64,000 nucleotides of DNA from Nodosilinea sp. FACHB-131 (GCF_014695395.1 NZ_JACJOF010000025.1:124001-188000); one strand, 5' to 3'. Positions 35,116-44,567 are shown, counted from the stretch's first letter. The notes: a model not told the origin generated them from the sequence alone. Numbers and translations: made by a program.

Positions 35116-35712
35116 ATGGTTGCTGCTTCAGCCTTCAGCTATATCTCCCTAGAAGAGTACTTGGCGGCAGAAGCCACCAGCCCCATCAAGCACGAGTACC
35201 GCGATGGCGAGGTCTATGCCATGGCAGGGAGCACCGATGCCCATGTCACCATCGCACTCAATCTCTGGGCGCTGCTGCGGGCGCACTTACGAAACCAGGG
35301 CTGTCGGGCTTATGCTCTGGATATGAAAGCCCGTATCGAAGTACTTAATTGCTACTACTATCCAGACGTAATGGTCACCTACGACGATCGCGATCTTTCT
35401 TCTAGTGTCGTTAAGCGCTATCCCTACCTCATTGTTGAAGTGCTCTCCAACAGCACCGAAGCCTTTGACCGGGGCGACAAATTCATTGACTACCGCCACC
35501 TGGAGAGCCTGCAAGAGTACGTGCTAATTTCTCAAACCCGGCAACAGGTGGAGGTGTTTCGCCGCAATGCCGAGGGGCTGTGGGTGCTGCATCCCTACGG
35601 AGCGGGCGAACAGGTTTCGCTGGCTAGCGTGGGCTGGGAGGGAGTAATTGCTGACCTCTACGAAGACGTTACCTTTAGTGAACCTGACACGACACAGCCA
35701 GTGACAATCTAA
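35116..35712 (+). CDS. Uma2 family endonuclease-like protein (DUF820)
   Basis: A 198-residue PD-(D/E)xK nuclease-like protein. Conserved parts are YISLEEYLAAEATSPIKHEY, the catalytic Asp in YPDVMVTYDDRD, and Glu and Lys in YLIVEVLSNSTEAFDRGDKF. The family is greatly expanded in cyanobacteria; cellular targets are unknown. An ATG at 35110 is in frame, but the one at 35116 has GAGGAT at better spacing. It diverges from the TPR-CHAT gene and has no operon partners. Confidence 0.88.
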   Translation: MVAASAFSYISLEEYLAAEATSPIKHEYRDGEVYAMAGSTDAHVTIALNLWALLRAHLRNQGCRAYALDMKARIEVLNCYYYPDVMVTYDDRDLSSSVVKRYPYLIVEVLSNSTEAFDRGDKFIDYRHLESLQEYVLISQTRQQVEVFRRNAEGLWVLHPYGAGEQVSLASVGWEGVIADLYEDVTFSEPDTTQPVTI

Positions 35713-35786
35713 AATTCGATGCTGAAGCTCGCTAAAAGAAGCTCGGTTGGGCTAGGTGGTGGACGGATGCTCTGAAGATCCCTTCC

Positions 35787-38708
35787 CTAAACCTGCTGTC
35801 GCTTAATGAGTTGGCTAAAGAGCCCTTCATCGGCGGCGAGTTGATCAAAGCTGCCCTGCTGAATCAGGCGGCCTTTTTCGAGCACATAGATGCGATCGGC
35901 ATTGCGAATGGTGCTGAGTCGGTGGGCCACCACAATGCGCGTCACCCGCAGCCGCTCCAGACTTTCGCTGACGATCGCCTGGGTGCGGTTATCCAATGCG
36001 CTAGTCGCTTCGTCAAACAGCAGAATGCGGGGGCGCAGAGCCAGGGCTCGGGCGATCAGCAGACGCTGCCGCTGCCCGCCCGAGAGATTCGTGCCTCCCT
36101 CGCTCACCACCGTGTGCATGCCCATCGGCATCGAGAGAATGTCGTCGGCTAGCCCCGCCATCGAAGCCGCATCCCAGGCTTCTTCCATGGTGATGCGGGC
36201 GCTGCTGGCGATGTTTTCAAAAATCGAGGCCGACATCAGGCGGCTAGTTTGCAACACCACGCCAAACTGTCGTCGCAGGGCGTTGAGGTCGAGGCCCGCC
36301 ATGTCTTGCCCGTCGAAGTAAACTGTGCCCACCTCCGGCGCATCGAACCCCAGCAGCAGGCGAAACAGCGTCGACTTGCCGCTACCCGAAGGGCCAACCA
36401 GGGCGACAAATTCCCCTGGCTCAATGGCGAGGGTCACGCCATCTAAAATCAAATCCCCGTCGGAGCGGTAGCGAAAGCCCACGTTGCTCACCGTCACCTG
36501 GCCCGAGATTCGCCCAGGGTCGACTTTGTGGGGGTCAACCTCAGGTTGGGCGGCGAGAATAGGTTCGGCCCGCTGCCAGATGGGCAGCACGTCGAGCACG
36601 TCGATGACGGTGCTGCTGAGGCTGGTGGCTCCGCCAATAAAGGTACCAAAGGCTGCGTTAAAAGCCAGAAACGTGCCGGTCGAGAAGCCCCCATCCCCAG
36701 CCTGGGATTGCTGAATCATGCCGGTGGCGAAGGCGAACAGCACCGCCGGGGTGAGGGCCGCCAGCAGGTTGTTGATCACGGTCAAGTTGTCTTCGATGCC
36801 CTCTGAAGCCAGGGTCAGCCGTAGCTCTTGACCGTACTGGCGGCCCCAGTAGGCAAAGGCGCGGGTTTCGGCCCCGGCCACCCGAAACTTGGCCACACCG
36901 TTAATCATCTGCACCATCATGCCGAAGAGCTTGCCCTGCTGGTCGTGGAGGGGGCGAATCTTTTTCAGGGTCAGCATCCCAGAGACCACGGTGACAGCCA
37001 TATTGAGCAGGGCCACCCCGGTGGCAATCAGCGCTAGGGGCACGCTGTAGTAAAACAGCAACCCCAAATTCAGCAGCGAGAACAGGCTTGAAAACAGGCT
37101 CTTGAGCAGGGTATTGCCCAACCGCTGGCGAATCTGGCTAATCGACGACACTCGAGCGCTCAGATCGCCAATGGAGTAGCCGCGAAAGAAGGAGGTTTTC
37201 AACTTCAGCAGCCGATCCCACACGGCGGCCTGGGTGCTGCTGTCGGCAAAAGATTCGATTCGCATCAGGGCAATGCCCTGGGTGAGCTGAAACAGGGTGG
37301 CCCCAAAGGTGGTGGCCAGCAGCGCAAAGGCAATTTGCAGCAGCAGGGTTTGATCGGCATTGGGAATGGCCTGATCGATGAGAATGCCCGTAGCTTGGGG
37401 AGTGACCATGCCCAGCAGCGTGGCGGCAATGCTGGCGATCGCCACTACTACCAGTTCCTGACGGTGCCCCTGTAGCGCGAACTGAAGCAGCTGCACAGGC
37501 TTGAGCTGGTAAGGCAGCGGGCGATAGAAAGTGTGTGCCGTGGGCAAAATTCCCTCGGCAACAGCTCGACTGCACGGCACCCGAGTACCCCGCTGTGGAT
37601 CAATCACCTCGTAGCGGGTCGCCCCAACCGGCAGCAGCGCCAGCGGGCGACCATCCTCGCGAGCGTAGGCTAGCAATGGGCCACCATCACGCCGCCACCA
37701 ATCGTCGCGCAGGGTCACCTGGCGAGTGCGAATTTGGGAGGAGCGGGCGATCGCCTCCAGTGGATCTCTCACCCGCCGCAAATCCTCAGACTGAGCCGGG
37801 GGCTGAATCGCAATGCCCAGGGCACGTCCCACCGCTCCAGCAGCAACCAACAGCTCGTCTTCACTGCTGGGCTGCTGTCCCTGAGCTTCCTGGGATAGGT
37901 TGGACGCTGGCTCAAACACCCCTGCCAGCTGCGTCAGCGTCTGGCTCACAGCCTGGGTATTCAGCCGCTCGCGGGCCTCAAAGCGCTGATATTCTTGCAC
38001 TTGTTGTTGTGCTTCGAAGTGCTGAATGCCCCTAAGCACCAGAATTTGCAGATGGCCCAAGCCCGATAGAATTGCCTCCGTCCCCCGTAACCCTTGGGGC
38101 TGCCAGATCTCCAGCTCGGCCATCGCCGTTGCCTGTAGCCACAGGTGGCTGCTCAGGGGAATCGGCCCACTGGCCGCAGTCAGCGTCAGATGCTCCAACC
38201 CCAGCAGTTGCCCTTCTCCAGCTAGCAGTCGCAGCCAGGTAATCCGCCCCTGGAGAGGCTGATACACTTCTCCAGGAGCCAGCAGCCCGCTGGTCTCAAT
38301 TGGCGTTGCCAACCGCGCCGATACAGTGTCTGACAGCGCCGCCCCCAGCCGATGCACCCAGTTTTCCAATGCCGTCAGGGTGATTGCAGCAGTCCGGCTA
38401 TCCGTCAACTCGTCTGCTAACGCAGCTAAAGAAATCGGCCTCAAATTCACCGACTCCAGCGGCATCGCCATGAGCTGGCAGGGGGTCTCTTGCCCCAGCA
38501 GCGCTGCCGGAAATAGCATTGCCCCTGGCTTAATGCTAAACAGATAGCGCCGCCGACTGGTTAACGCCGTTGACTGCACACTGACCGCAAACAGCGCCAG
38601 CGTACCCGCTTCAACCCGCCAGCAGGTCTGGGGATCGTCGAGGAAGAGGGGTTCATTGCTGCGGAGGGAGTGGAGGGGGGAGGTGATGGGTGGGTGGGTG
38701 GTGAGCAT
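35787..38708 (-). CDS. NHLP-type bacteriocin export ABC transporter, permease/ATPase without peptidase
   Basis: A 973-residue half-transporter of the second NHLP type. The first 400 residues form a long cytoplasmic region without the C39 peptidase motifs. Six membrane segments lie near 410-690, followed by an ATPase with Walker A GPSGSGKST (near 776), LSGGQRQRLLIARAL and Walker B ILLFDEATSALD. The first residues (MLTTHPPITSPLHS) derive from an octamer-armed element and the true start may differ; no ribosome binding site is seen. It should pair with the C39 transporter encoded just upstream to export the precursor peptides encoded at the head of the operon. Confidence 0.9.
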   Translation of the reverse strand: MLTTHPPITSPLHSLRSNEPLFLDDPQTCWRVEAGTLALFAVSVQSTALTSRRRYLFSIKPGAMLFPAALLGQETPCQLMAMPLESVNLRPISLAALADELTDSRTAAITLTALENWVHRLGAALSDTVSARLATPIETSGLLAPGEVYQPLQGRITWLRLLAGEGQLLGLEHLTLTAASGPIPLSSHLWLQATAMAELEIWQPQGLRGTEAILSGLGHLQILVLRGIQHFEAQQQVQEYQRFEARERLNTQAVSQTLTQLAGVFEPASNLSQEAQGQQPSSEDELLVAAGAVGRALGIAIQPPAQSEDLRRVRDPLEAIARSSQIRTRQVTLRDDWWRRDGGPLLAYAREDGRPLALLPVGATRYEVIDPQRGTRVPCSRAVAEGILPTAHTFYRPLPYQLKPVQLLQFALQGHRQELVVVAIASIAATLLGMVTPQATGILIDQAIPNADQTLLLQIAFALLATTFGATLFQLTQGIALMRIESFADSSTQAAVWDRLLKLKTSFFRGYSIGDLSARVSSISQIRQRLGNTLLKSLFSSLFSLLNLGLLFYYSVPLALIATGVALLNMAVTVVSGMLTLKKIRPLHDQQGKLFGMMVQMINGVAKFRVAGAETRAFAYWGRQYGQELRLTLASEGIEDNLTVINNLLAALTPAVLFAFATGMIQQSQAGDGGFSTGTFLAFNAAFGTFIGGATSLSSTVIDVLDVLPIWQRAEPILAAQPEVDPHKVDPGRISGQVTVSNVGFRYRSDGDLILDGVTLAIEPGEFVALVGPSGSGKSTLFRLLLGFDAPEVGTVYFDGQDMAGLDLNALRRQFGVVLQTSRLMSASIFENIASSARITMEEAWDAASMAGLADDILSMPMGMHTVVSEGGTNLSGGQRQRLLIARALALRPRILLFDEATSALDNRTQAIVSESLERLRVTRIVVAHRLSTIRNADRIYVLEKGRLIQQGSFDQLAADEGLFSQLIKRQQV

Positions 38709-38871
38709 GGGTTTGGGGAGATGGGTGGATGAGGGGAGGAGGGGATGAGGGGTGAGAGATGGGTGGGTGAGTAGGCAGGGAGCAGATGAAGATTTTTCAG
38801 AAGAAGAAATGAAACTTCCTCTAAACCCATCACCCTCCTACCCATCTACCCATCCACCCCCCTACCCTTCT
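38663..38871. repeat. Octamer-armed inverted element, copy 4 (between the two export ABC genes)
   Basis: A G-rich arm at about 38663-38775 and a C-rich arm at about 38825-38871 flank some 45 AT-rich bases (TTTTTCAGAAGAAGAAATG in the middle). The element spans the whole gap between the ABC genes and runs into the start of the downstream one. Confidence 0.85.
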
Positions 38872-41204
38872 TCACTGCGAATCAGCTGCAAATACGGCCC
38901 TTCCTGGTCGCGTAGGGCGTCGTGGCTGCCGCGCTGGACGACTTTGCCGTGGTGCATGACGATGATTTCGTCGCAGTCGCGGATGGTGCTGAGGCGGTGG
39001 GCAACGATCAGGCAGGTGCAGCCGCGCAGGCGCAAGTTGTAGTCGATGGTGCGTTCGGTTTCGGTGTCGAGGGCGCTGGTGGCTTCGTCCATGACCAAAA
39101 TGGCGGGGTTGTTGACCAGGGCGCGGGCGATTTCGAGGCGCTGGCGTTGGCCACCGCTGAGGTTGGCGGCTCCTTCGAGTAGCTCGGCGCTGTAGCCGCC
39201 AGGCATCGAGAGAATAGTGTCGTGAATGGCGGCATCGCGGCAGGCCTGGATCAAGTTGGCGTCGGGGATGGTGGTATCCCACAGGGTGAGGTTGTCGCGC
39301 ACGGTGCCCGCAAACAGCAGAATGTCTTGCTCAACCATGGCCAGGGAATTCGTCAGCACCGGGCGCGGAATTTGGTGGCGGGGCTGGCCGTCGAAGCAGA
39401 TGTCGCCCGACCAGGGCTGGTAGAGGCCACACACCAGCTTGGCCACGGTTGACTTGCCGCTGCCGCTGCCGCCGACCAGGGCCACCCGCTGCCCCGGCTT
39501 GAGGGAGAGGCTGAGGTTGTCGATCAGCGGCGGCGCGGTGCGGTTGTAGCCAAAGGTGAGGCGGTGGAGGTCGAGGAATCCGTGGAGTTTGGGGGAGATG
39601 GGAGAGAGTGGATGGGTGGATGGGTGGATGGGTAGGCGGGTGGATGAGTGAGATGGGTAAGCGGTGGCAGTCGTTAGAGTAGAAGGATCGGGTTCTCGAT
39701 CAACAGTTTCCTGCGGCTCTGTGTTTCGCCCACTCGCCCACTCGCCCACTCGCCCACTCCCCACCTCCCCACCTGGCAGCAGCGGATCGACGGGGTTTTG
39801 AAGTACGTCGTCAAGGCGATCGAGAGTGCCGCCGAGTTCTTGGAAGTCACCTGCGAGCTTGAGCAGCTGGTTGACGGGCTGCATAAATTGCTGAATGAGT
39901 GACTGGAAGGCGACGAGCATGCCGATGCTGAGAGCACCGTCGATGACGCGGAAGCCGCCAATGGTGAGGAGCAGCATGGCGCTAAGGCCGGAGAGAAAGG
40001 CGGGGAGCATACCCAGGCGCTGGTTAATGCGATCCATCTCTTGGCGGGCATTGAGGGATTTGGCGTAGTACCCGGCCCAGCGGTTGAAGAAGTCGGATTC
40101 TAGACCTGAGGCTTTGAGGGTTTCGATGCTTTGCAGACCGGCGATCGCAACGCCGCTCACCTTACCCTGCTCCTGCATCAGGCGCATATTCGTGTCCGAT
40201 CGCTGGCGGGCCACCCAGCGTAGAGCGATCAAATTTACCGCTACCGAGCCAATGCCGATTAGCGTCAGCACCCAGTCGTACTGCCACATCACCAGACCAT
40301 AGAAAACCACCATGACGCAGGAAATCGCGGTGGTGGCCAGTTCGCCGGAGAGCAGGCTAGCGAGGCGATCGTTGAGCTTGATGCGGTTGCTGATTTCGCC
40401 TGCAAACCGCTGGTCATAGAAGCTCACCGGCAGGTGCAAAATGTGCCACAAAAAGCCGCTCGACATACCCATGGCCAACTTAATTCGTAGCCGCCGCAAG
40501 ATTTGCAGCTGCAACCGGGTCAGCAGCCCGGTGAGGACAGAAGTAATCAACATCCCCAGCAGTAAAGGTCGCAACCAGCTACTGCGGCCCTGGATCAAGA
40601 TCTGATCCACAAATACTTGAGAAAAGGCGGGCATAGCCAATCCCGGCAGCACCAGCAGCAGCCCCGCCAGCAGGCAAAAGGCCAGGGCACGGAAGGAACT
40701 ACGCAAGCGCAGGCGGAGCGATCGCACCAAATCCCGCCTTTGCCCACCTGTTTGAAACTCGGCATCCGGGGCAAAGGTCAGCACCACCCCCGTAAACCCC
40801 TCGCTAAATTCGTCGAGGGAAACCGTGCGCGGACCAGTGGCCGGGTCATTCAGGTACACCTTCTGCCGATGAAACCCTTCTACTACTAAGAAGTGGTTGA
40901 AATTCCAAAACACAATATAGGGCCGCTCTAGCTGCTGCACAGCTTCCAAAGAAACCTTAAAGCCTTTGCCCTTGAGGTCGTACAGTTGTGCTGCATTCAG
41001 TACATTCGATGCTTTGCTGCCATCGCGCGAAACGCCGCAGGCCTGCCGCAGGTCAGCTAGGGAAACAATCCGCCCGTGGTAGCCGAGGATCATTCCTAGG
41101 GAGGCAGCCCCACATTCCACCGCTTCCATTTGCAGCAGGGTCGGCGTGCGGCGTAGATCGGGACGGCGGAGGCGGTCTTTGAGTTTGGCGAGTAGGGGGT
41201 GCAT
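38862..41204 (-). CDS. NHLP-type bacteriocin export ABC transporter with C39 peptidase
   Basis: A 780-residue transporter; start at the ATG at 41202-41204, because residues further up derive from an octamer-armed element. The N-terminal C39 peptidase has its catalytic Cys near residue 30 (MEAVECGAASLGM), His in FNHFLVVEGF and Asp in LNDPATGPR; it cuts leaders after a double glycine while exporting. Membrane segments (about 165-440) and the ATPase (Walker A GGSGSGKST near 580, LSGGQRQRLEIARAL, Walker B ILVMDEATSALD) follow. A second octamer element adds about 60 residues to the linker before the ATPase. Genes for two double-glycine peptides lie upstream. Confidence 0.93.
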   Translation of the reverse strand: MHPLLAKLKDRLRRPDLRRTPTLLQMEAVECGAASLGMILGYHGRIVSLADLRQACGVSRDGSKASNVLNAAQLYDLKGKGFKVSLEAVQQLERPYIVFWNFNHFLVVEGFHRQKVYLNDPATGPRTVSLDEFSEGFTGVVLTFAPDAEFQTGGQRRDLVRSLRLRLRSSFRALAFCLLAGLLLVLPGLAMPAFSQVFVDQILIQGRSSWLRPLLLGMLITSVLTGLLTRLQLQILRRLRIKLAMGMSSGFLWHILHLPVSFYDQRFAGEISNRIKLNDRLASLLSGELATTAISCVMVVFYGLVMWQYDWVLTLIGIGSVAVNLIALRWVARQRSDTNMRLMQEQGKVSGVAIAGLQSIETLKASGLESDFFNRWAGYYAKSLNARQEMDRINQRLGMLPAFLSGLSAMLLLTIGGFRVIDGALSIGMLVAFQSLIQQFMQPVNQLLKLAGDFQELGGTLDRLDDVLQNPVDPLLPGGEVGSGRVGEWASGRNTEPQETVDREPDPSTLTTATAYPSHSSTRLPIHPSTHPLSPISPKLHGFLDLHRLTFGYNRTAPPLIDNLSLSLKPGQRVALVGGSGSGKSTVAKLVCGLYQPWSGDICFDGQPRHQIPRPVLTNSLAMVEQDILLFAGTVRDNLTLWDTTIPDANLIQACRDAAIHDTILSMPGGYSAELLEGAANLSGGQRQRLEIARALVNNPAILVMDEATSALDTETERTIDYNLRLRGCTCLIVAHRLSTIRDCDEIIVMHHGKVVQRGSHDALRDQEGPYLQLIRSEEG
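39588..39776. repeat. Octamer-armed inverted element, copy 5 (inside the C39 transporter gene)
   Basis: G-rich arm GGATGGGTGGATGGGTGGAT (about 39588-39660) and C-rich arm of CACTCGCC octamers (about 39726-39776) around a unique spacer of about 65 bases. It keeps the frame and encodes VGEWASGR and PIHPSTHP-type peptides in the linker between membrane and ATPase domains. Confidence 0.9.
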
Positions 41205-41205
41205 G

Positions 41206-41399
41206 GGAGTGGAGGGTAGGAGGGTGGGCGAGTGGATGGGTGGATGCGTGGATGCGTGGGAGTAGAGAGTGGGCAGTGAGGGTAGGGGATGAGTGGAGAA
41301 TTGAACGAGGGAACGATGGCACAGCATTCAAAACCAATACCCGCCTACTCACCTGCCCACCTACCCGCCTACCCATCCACCCCCTACCCATCAACCCCC
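41206..41399. repeat. Octamer-armed inverted element, copy 6 (between HlyD and C39 transporter genes)
   Basis: G-rich arm about 41206-41294, unique spacer with GAACGAGGGAACGATGGC, C-rich arm about 41341-41399. The last residues of the HlyD protein (KGVDG and stop) come from the C-rich arm, and the ATG of the C39 transporter follows the other arm directly. Confidence 0.85.
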
Positions 41400-42862
41400 T
41401 TCACCGCCTCATCCCCAAACCCGGCCCACTGCTTGAGAATCGGCAGCACGTAGGAGATCGGGCGGCGCTTTTCGACGGTGATGCGGACGGTGGTGGTCAT
41501 GCCGGAAGTCATGGGCTGGTTGGGGCCTTGGGGGGAGGCTGACCAGCGCAATTGGCTGGGATTGTTGGGGCTGTAGTCGGTTTGCAGGGTGGCGAAGACA
41601 GCGATATGCGGCCCCTCGCCCATGATGCCGGGCAGAATGTCAGGGTGGCCGACCAGTCGGGCGGCCCCAGCCTGGGTGACGGGAAAGCTCGACACCTCGT
41701 CAACCGTGCCGAGAATGCCGCCGTACTCTTCGCGCTTGACGGTGGTGGGGGTGGCCTGGAGCGTCATACCGACGCTGATTTTTTTGCCGTCGCTGACAGG
41801 CAGAAAGGCGACGCTGGTGAGGGGGGTGTTGCTGTCCTGGGCTGCGAGCATCGCTACAGGCATGCCTGGGTCAAGGCGCTGGCCGGGCTGGGCCATCACC
41901 TCGATCACCTGACCGTCGTGGTTGCTGGTGATCGTCCGATTGCGGGTGAGCTGCTCGGTGAGCTGGGCGATCATGGCTTCGGTGTCTTTGATTTCTTTTT
42001 GGCGCTGGGCCAGGGTAGTGCTGTCTTGCTCGCGCTGGGTGGCGGCGCGGGCGTCGAGATCTTGAAGTTGGGCTTGAAGGTCGGCGATCCGGTTGAGGTT
42101 GTCGAGGTAGTCGCGCTGGGCTTCGGTGTCGCGCAGATCTAGGGATTCAAGCTGAGTTTCGACATCGTTGACTTCGTTTTGTAGCTCCTGGTATTCCAGC
42201 TGTACGCTCAGCACCTCTTCTTGGGACATGGCTCCCTCGTCAGCCAAACGCTGCCAGTTCTCCCAGCGGGTTTGATAGATGGGCAGCCGCGCTTGCAGAG
42301 TGGTAAGCCGCTGCTGAAGGGTTCGGCGCTCCTGGCGCAGCGATTCTTCGGCGCGGGACTGCAGGGTGGGGGTGAGGGCTTGCTGCGATCGCAAATTCTG
42401 CTCCAGTGCTCGCCGCTGCTGGGCGATCGCCCCCTGATCTAGCCCACTGCGCTCGCTGTTTAACCGCTGGGCAGTCTGGTCTTGGATTTGCAGCTGAGTC
42501 AATTTCTCCTGGGCCAGCCGCAGCTGGGTCTCTAGCTCAGACTGATCGAGCACCGCTAGAATGTCGCCTACCTTCACCCAGTCCCCTGGCTTCACCTCGA
42601 TTGAGCGCAGGGGGCCAGCACCGGGCGACTGCGCCGTCACCACATCGCTGGGATAAACCAGCACCCCCTGCCCAGTGACAGTTAAAGGAATCTGACCCAG
42701 CACGCTCCAGGCCGCCCCGGCACTGACCAACAGGCCCAGAGCCGTCAGCGCCAGCCAGCGCTTGGGGCTGACCACCTGCACCAATTGATCGAGCTGTTCG
42801 GGAGAGGCGCTGCGCTCTAGCGCCTGGGGGCGAAATAGGTTGCTATGCTTTGCCGGTACCAT
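41384..42862 (-). CDS. HlyD-type membrane fusion protein of the NHLP export system
   Basis: A 492-residue adaptor. The ATG at 42860-42862 has CGGAG eight bases upstream. One membrane segment lies near residues 36-58, then a lipoyl half (GDWVKVGDILAVLDQSEL), long coiled-coil helices (about 120-310), the second lipoyl half (NHDGQVIEVMAQPGQRLDPG) and a beta-barrel part. Length and gene order match the secretion protein of NHLP bacteriocin systems. It connects the ABC pair to the outer membrane. The C-terminus has been rewritten by an octamer element. Confidence 0.9.
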   Translation of the reverse strand: MVPAKHSNLFRPQALERSASPEQLDQLVQVVSPKRWLALTALGLLVSAGAAWSVLGQIPLTVTGQGVLVYPSDVVTAQSPGAGPLRSIEVKPGDWVKVGDILAVLDQSELETQLRLAQEKLTQLQIQDQTAQRLNSERSGLDQGAIAQQRRALEQNLRSQQALTPTLQSRAEESLRQERRTLQQRLTTLQARLPIYQTRWENWQRLADEGAMSQEEVLSVQLEYQELQNEVNDVETQLESLDLRDTEAQRDYLDNLNRIADLQAQLQDLDARAATQREQDSTTLAQRQKEIKDTEAMIAQLTEQLTRNRTITSNHDGQVIEVMAQPGQRLDPGMPVAMLAAQDSNTPLTSVAFLPVSDGKKISVGMTLQATPTTVKREEYGGILGTVDEVSSFPVTQAGAARLVGHPDILPGIMGEGPHIAVFATLQTDYSPNNPSQLRWSASPQGPNQPMTSGMTTTVRITVEKRRPISYVLPILKQWAGFGDEAVKGVDG

Positions 42863-42914
42863 GGTCAAACTCCGGGAGAAAGGCAGAAGAACGAAGAACG
42901 AAAAAAGAAGAATC

Positions 42915-43080
42915 CGTAGGGTGGGTTAGGCGATTGTTCTCCTATGCCACCAACCGTTAACCTGGCGCTCCGCCGTAACCCACCCCCGCCCATGACTAGA
43001 GGCTTGATTTGAGTGAGCGGTGGGTCAGGCGGTTGGACTACGGTGCAGAGCCAGGGCCAATCGCGATGACCCACCCTACT
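42915..43080. repeat. Two GTAGGGTGGGT-type palindromic repeats in the operon gap
   Basis: GTAGGGTGGGTTAGGCG pairs with CGCCGTAACCCACCC (42916-42986), and GCGGTGGGTCAGGCGG with ATGACCCACCCTACT (43017-43080). They fill the gap between the cyclic-nucleotide-binding-like gene and the HlyD gene and resemble widespread cyanobacterial repeats. They could reduce transcription of the export genes relative to the precursors. Confidence 0.7.
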
Positions 43081-43126
43081 TCTGGAGCGAGATACTTCAT
43101 CAGAGGCGCAAATCCAAAGTGCAAAT

Positions 43127-44158
43127 CTAAAATTGAGCCTGGGTTTGCAGCCGCTGCACCAGCCACTCAAACCGGGCCTCAGCCAGGGCCACCCGCTCCA
43201 ACAGCTGGCTGTCGAGATCGGTATTAGGAGCCAAAACGCCCAGTTTTTCCAGCATGAGCTGCTGTTTGTTGGCCAGCAGCAGCGCCAGCAGCCGGTAGAG
43301 TCGGGCGGCAAAGGGGCGATCGTAGAGCAGTTTGGCCAGCAGCCGCCAGCGGGGAATCGTCAGCAGGGTAGACTCACGCAGGGCGATCGCCCCCACCGCC
43401 GCCGGGACCGAATCCAATAGCAGGGTTTCACCCACTAAATCGCCCCGCGACAGCCGGGCAAATTCGGTCTCTGCTCTATCTGGATCTGGCATGAGAGCGG
43501 TCACTACTAGGTTAGGCGGCTGCTCAGCAGCGCTTAGGCCCACCGCCCCTTCTAGCAACAAATGCAGGGCATCAACTGGATAGCCGCAGCGCAATAGAGG
43601 CGTACCGGGTTTTACAGATTCGACTTGCCCCACCGCCATCATCCAGTCCAGATCGCTGTCGGCCAGTTCGGCAAACACTGTCGCCGCTTCTTTAAGCTGA
43701 AGCTGGCCGAGCAGGGCCACGCTGTAGCCCATCTGCGCCGCCCACTGATTGAGCTGGTGCCGCAGGGTCAGAGCTACTACCCGGTAGAACGGGGCGGCGA
43801 AGTCGACATCGTCGGCCAGCTTTTGAGTGAGAGCGGCCAGGGGAAGTGCCAGGACAGTGGCATCGGTGAGGGCAAACAGGGTGGATTGTGAGAGATAGGT
43901 GGTTATAGCGGGCAGTGCGCCAATCAGCTCCCCACCGGATAATCGCAGGATTTCTTTGGGGGTAGCTTTGCCACTTTCATCAGCTAGTGAGGTCTCTAAT
44001 ATCATTGACAGCTGACCACTGACCACAATCCACAGGTGGTTGAGAGGCTGGTGGGAGGTGTGGAGGCGATCGCCTGCCTGAAGCGATCGCAGTGTGCCGG
44101 TCTGCACCAGCCAATCCACATGTTGCTGGTTAAATTCTCGAAGTAGGGGCGTTGTCAT
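43127..44158 (-). CDS. Cyclic-nucleotide-binding-domain-like protein of the NHLP operon
   Basis: A 343-residue protein with two cupin-like cNMP-binding folds. The first covers about 15-130 (LQAGDRLHTSHQPLNHLWIVVSG, RLSGGELIGALPA), the second about 190-310 (VKPGTPLLRCGYPVDALHLLLEG, LSRGDLVGETLLLDSVP). The second keeps the GE pair of the phosphate-binding cassette, but the usual arginine is not obvious, so ligand binding is uncertain. No DNA-binding domain is seen. Such proteins recur in cyanobacterial NHLP clusters. AAAGGA upstream and a 34-base gap to precursor gene 1 put it in the operon. It may sense the state of the system. Confidence 0.8.
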   Translation of the reverse strand: MTTPLLREFNQQHVDWLVQTGTLRSLQAGDRLHTSHQPLNHLWIVVSGQLSMILETSLADESGKATPKEILRLSGGELIGALPAITTYLSQSTLFALTDATVLALPLAALTQKLADDVDFAAPFYRVVALTLRHQLNQWAAQMGYSVALLGQLQLKEAATVFAELADSDLDWMMAVGQVESVKPGTPLLRCGYPVDALHLLLEGAVGLSAAEQPPNLVVTALMPDPDRAETEFARLSRGDLVGETLLLDSVPAAVGAIALRESTLLTIPRWRLLAKLLYDRPFAARLYRLLALLLANKQQLMLEKLGVLAPNTDLDSQLLERVALAEARFEWLVQRLQTQAQF

Positions 44159-44192
44159 AGCGAAATCCTTTATTTGCTCACACTCAAAACGG

Positions 44193-44468
44193 CTAACGCC
44201 CAAACAGCCGAGATAGCCCGGCAAACACAGCAAAAATTTGGTCTACCGACTCAAAGCCCAGCCCAGCGAATTGAAAGGTCCCTGAGGATGTATTGGATGT
44301 TTTAGCTGGCATAGATCCTGGACAACCACAGCCGCCCGATTGAGTCAAAAGGCCTTCGCTTTGATCGAATATGGAACCCGAAATAAAAATATCTAGCCCG
44401 CCAGAAACTTCGTCTAACTCTGTTAGTGATAGCTCAACGGTGGCGAGATCTAAATCATGCTCTTCCAT
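44193..44468 (-). CDS. Double-glycine bacteriocin precursor peptide 1
   Basis: A 91-residue peptide. The leader of 24 residues ends in LSLTELDEVSGG, the double-glycine site expected for the C39 transporter downstream. The 67-residue core has a glycine/cysteine cluster (QSGGCGCPGS), a Ser/Thr-rich stretch and a hydrophobic, amphipathic end (GLGFESVDQIFAVFAGLS). No gene for a lanthionine, thiazole or radical-SAM modifying enzyme lies nearby, so the core may act unmodified or with one disulfide. It resembles CTB-type cyanobacterial precursors, but I am not sure of the subfamily. Confidence 0.8.
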   Translation of the reverse strand: MEEHDLDLATVELSLTELDEVSGGLDIFISGSIFDQSEGLLTQSGGCGCPGSMPAKTSNTSSGTFQFAGLGFESVDQIFAVFAGLSRLFGR

Positions 44469-44534
44469 GGCTTACAAAATCCTGTCTCTAGATCAATAAC
44501 TAGGTCAGTTTTGGCTTATTCAAACTTAGGAAAC

Positions 44535-44567
44535 ATGCAGAGACATGGTGGAGCCATATCTCTGCAT
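44535..44567 (-). terminator. Hairpin between the two precursor genes
   Basis: ATGCAGAGA and TCTCTGCAT pair, then after one mismatch ATGG pairs with CCAT around a five-base loop (TGGAG). It lies 80 bases after the stop of precursor 2. Without a T-run it may act as partial terminator or stabiliser, making more precursor 2 than downstream message. Confidence 0.5.
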
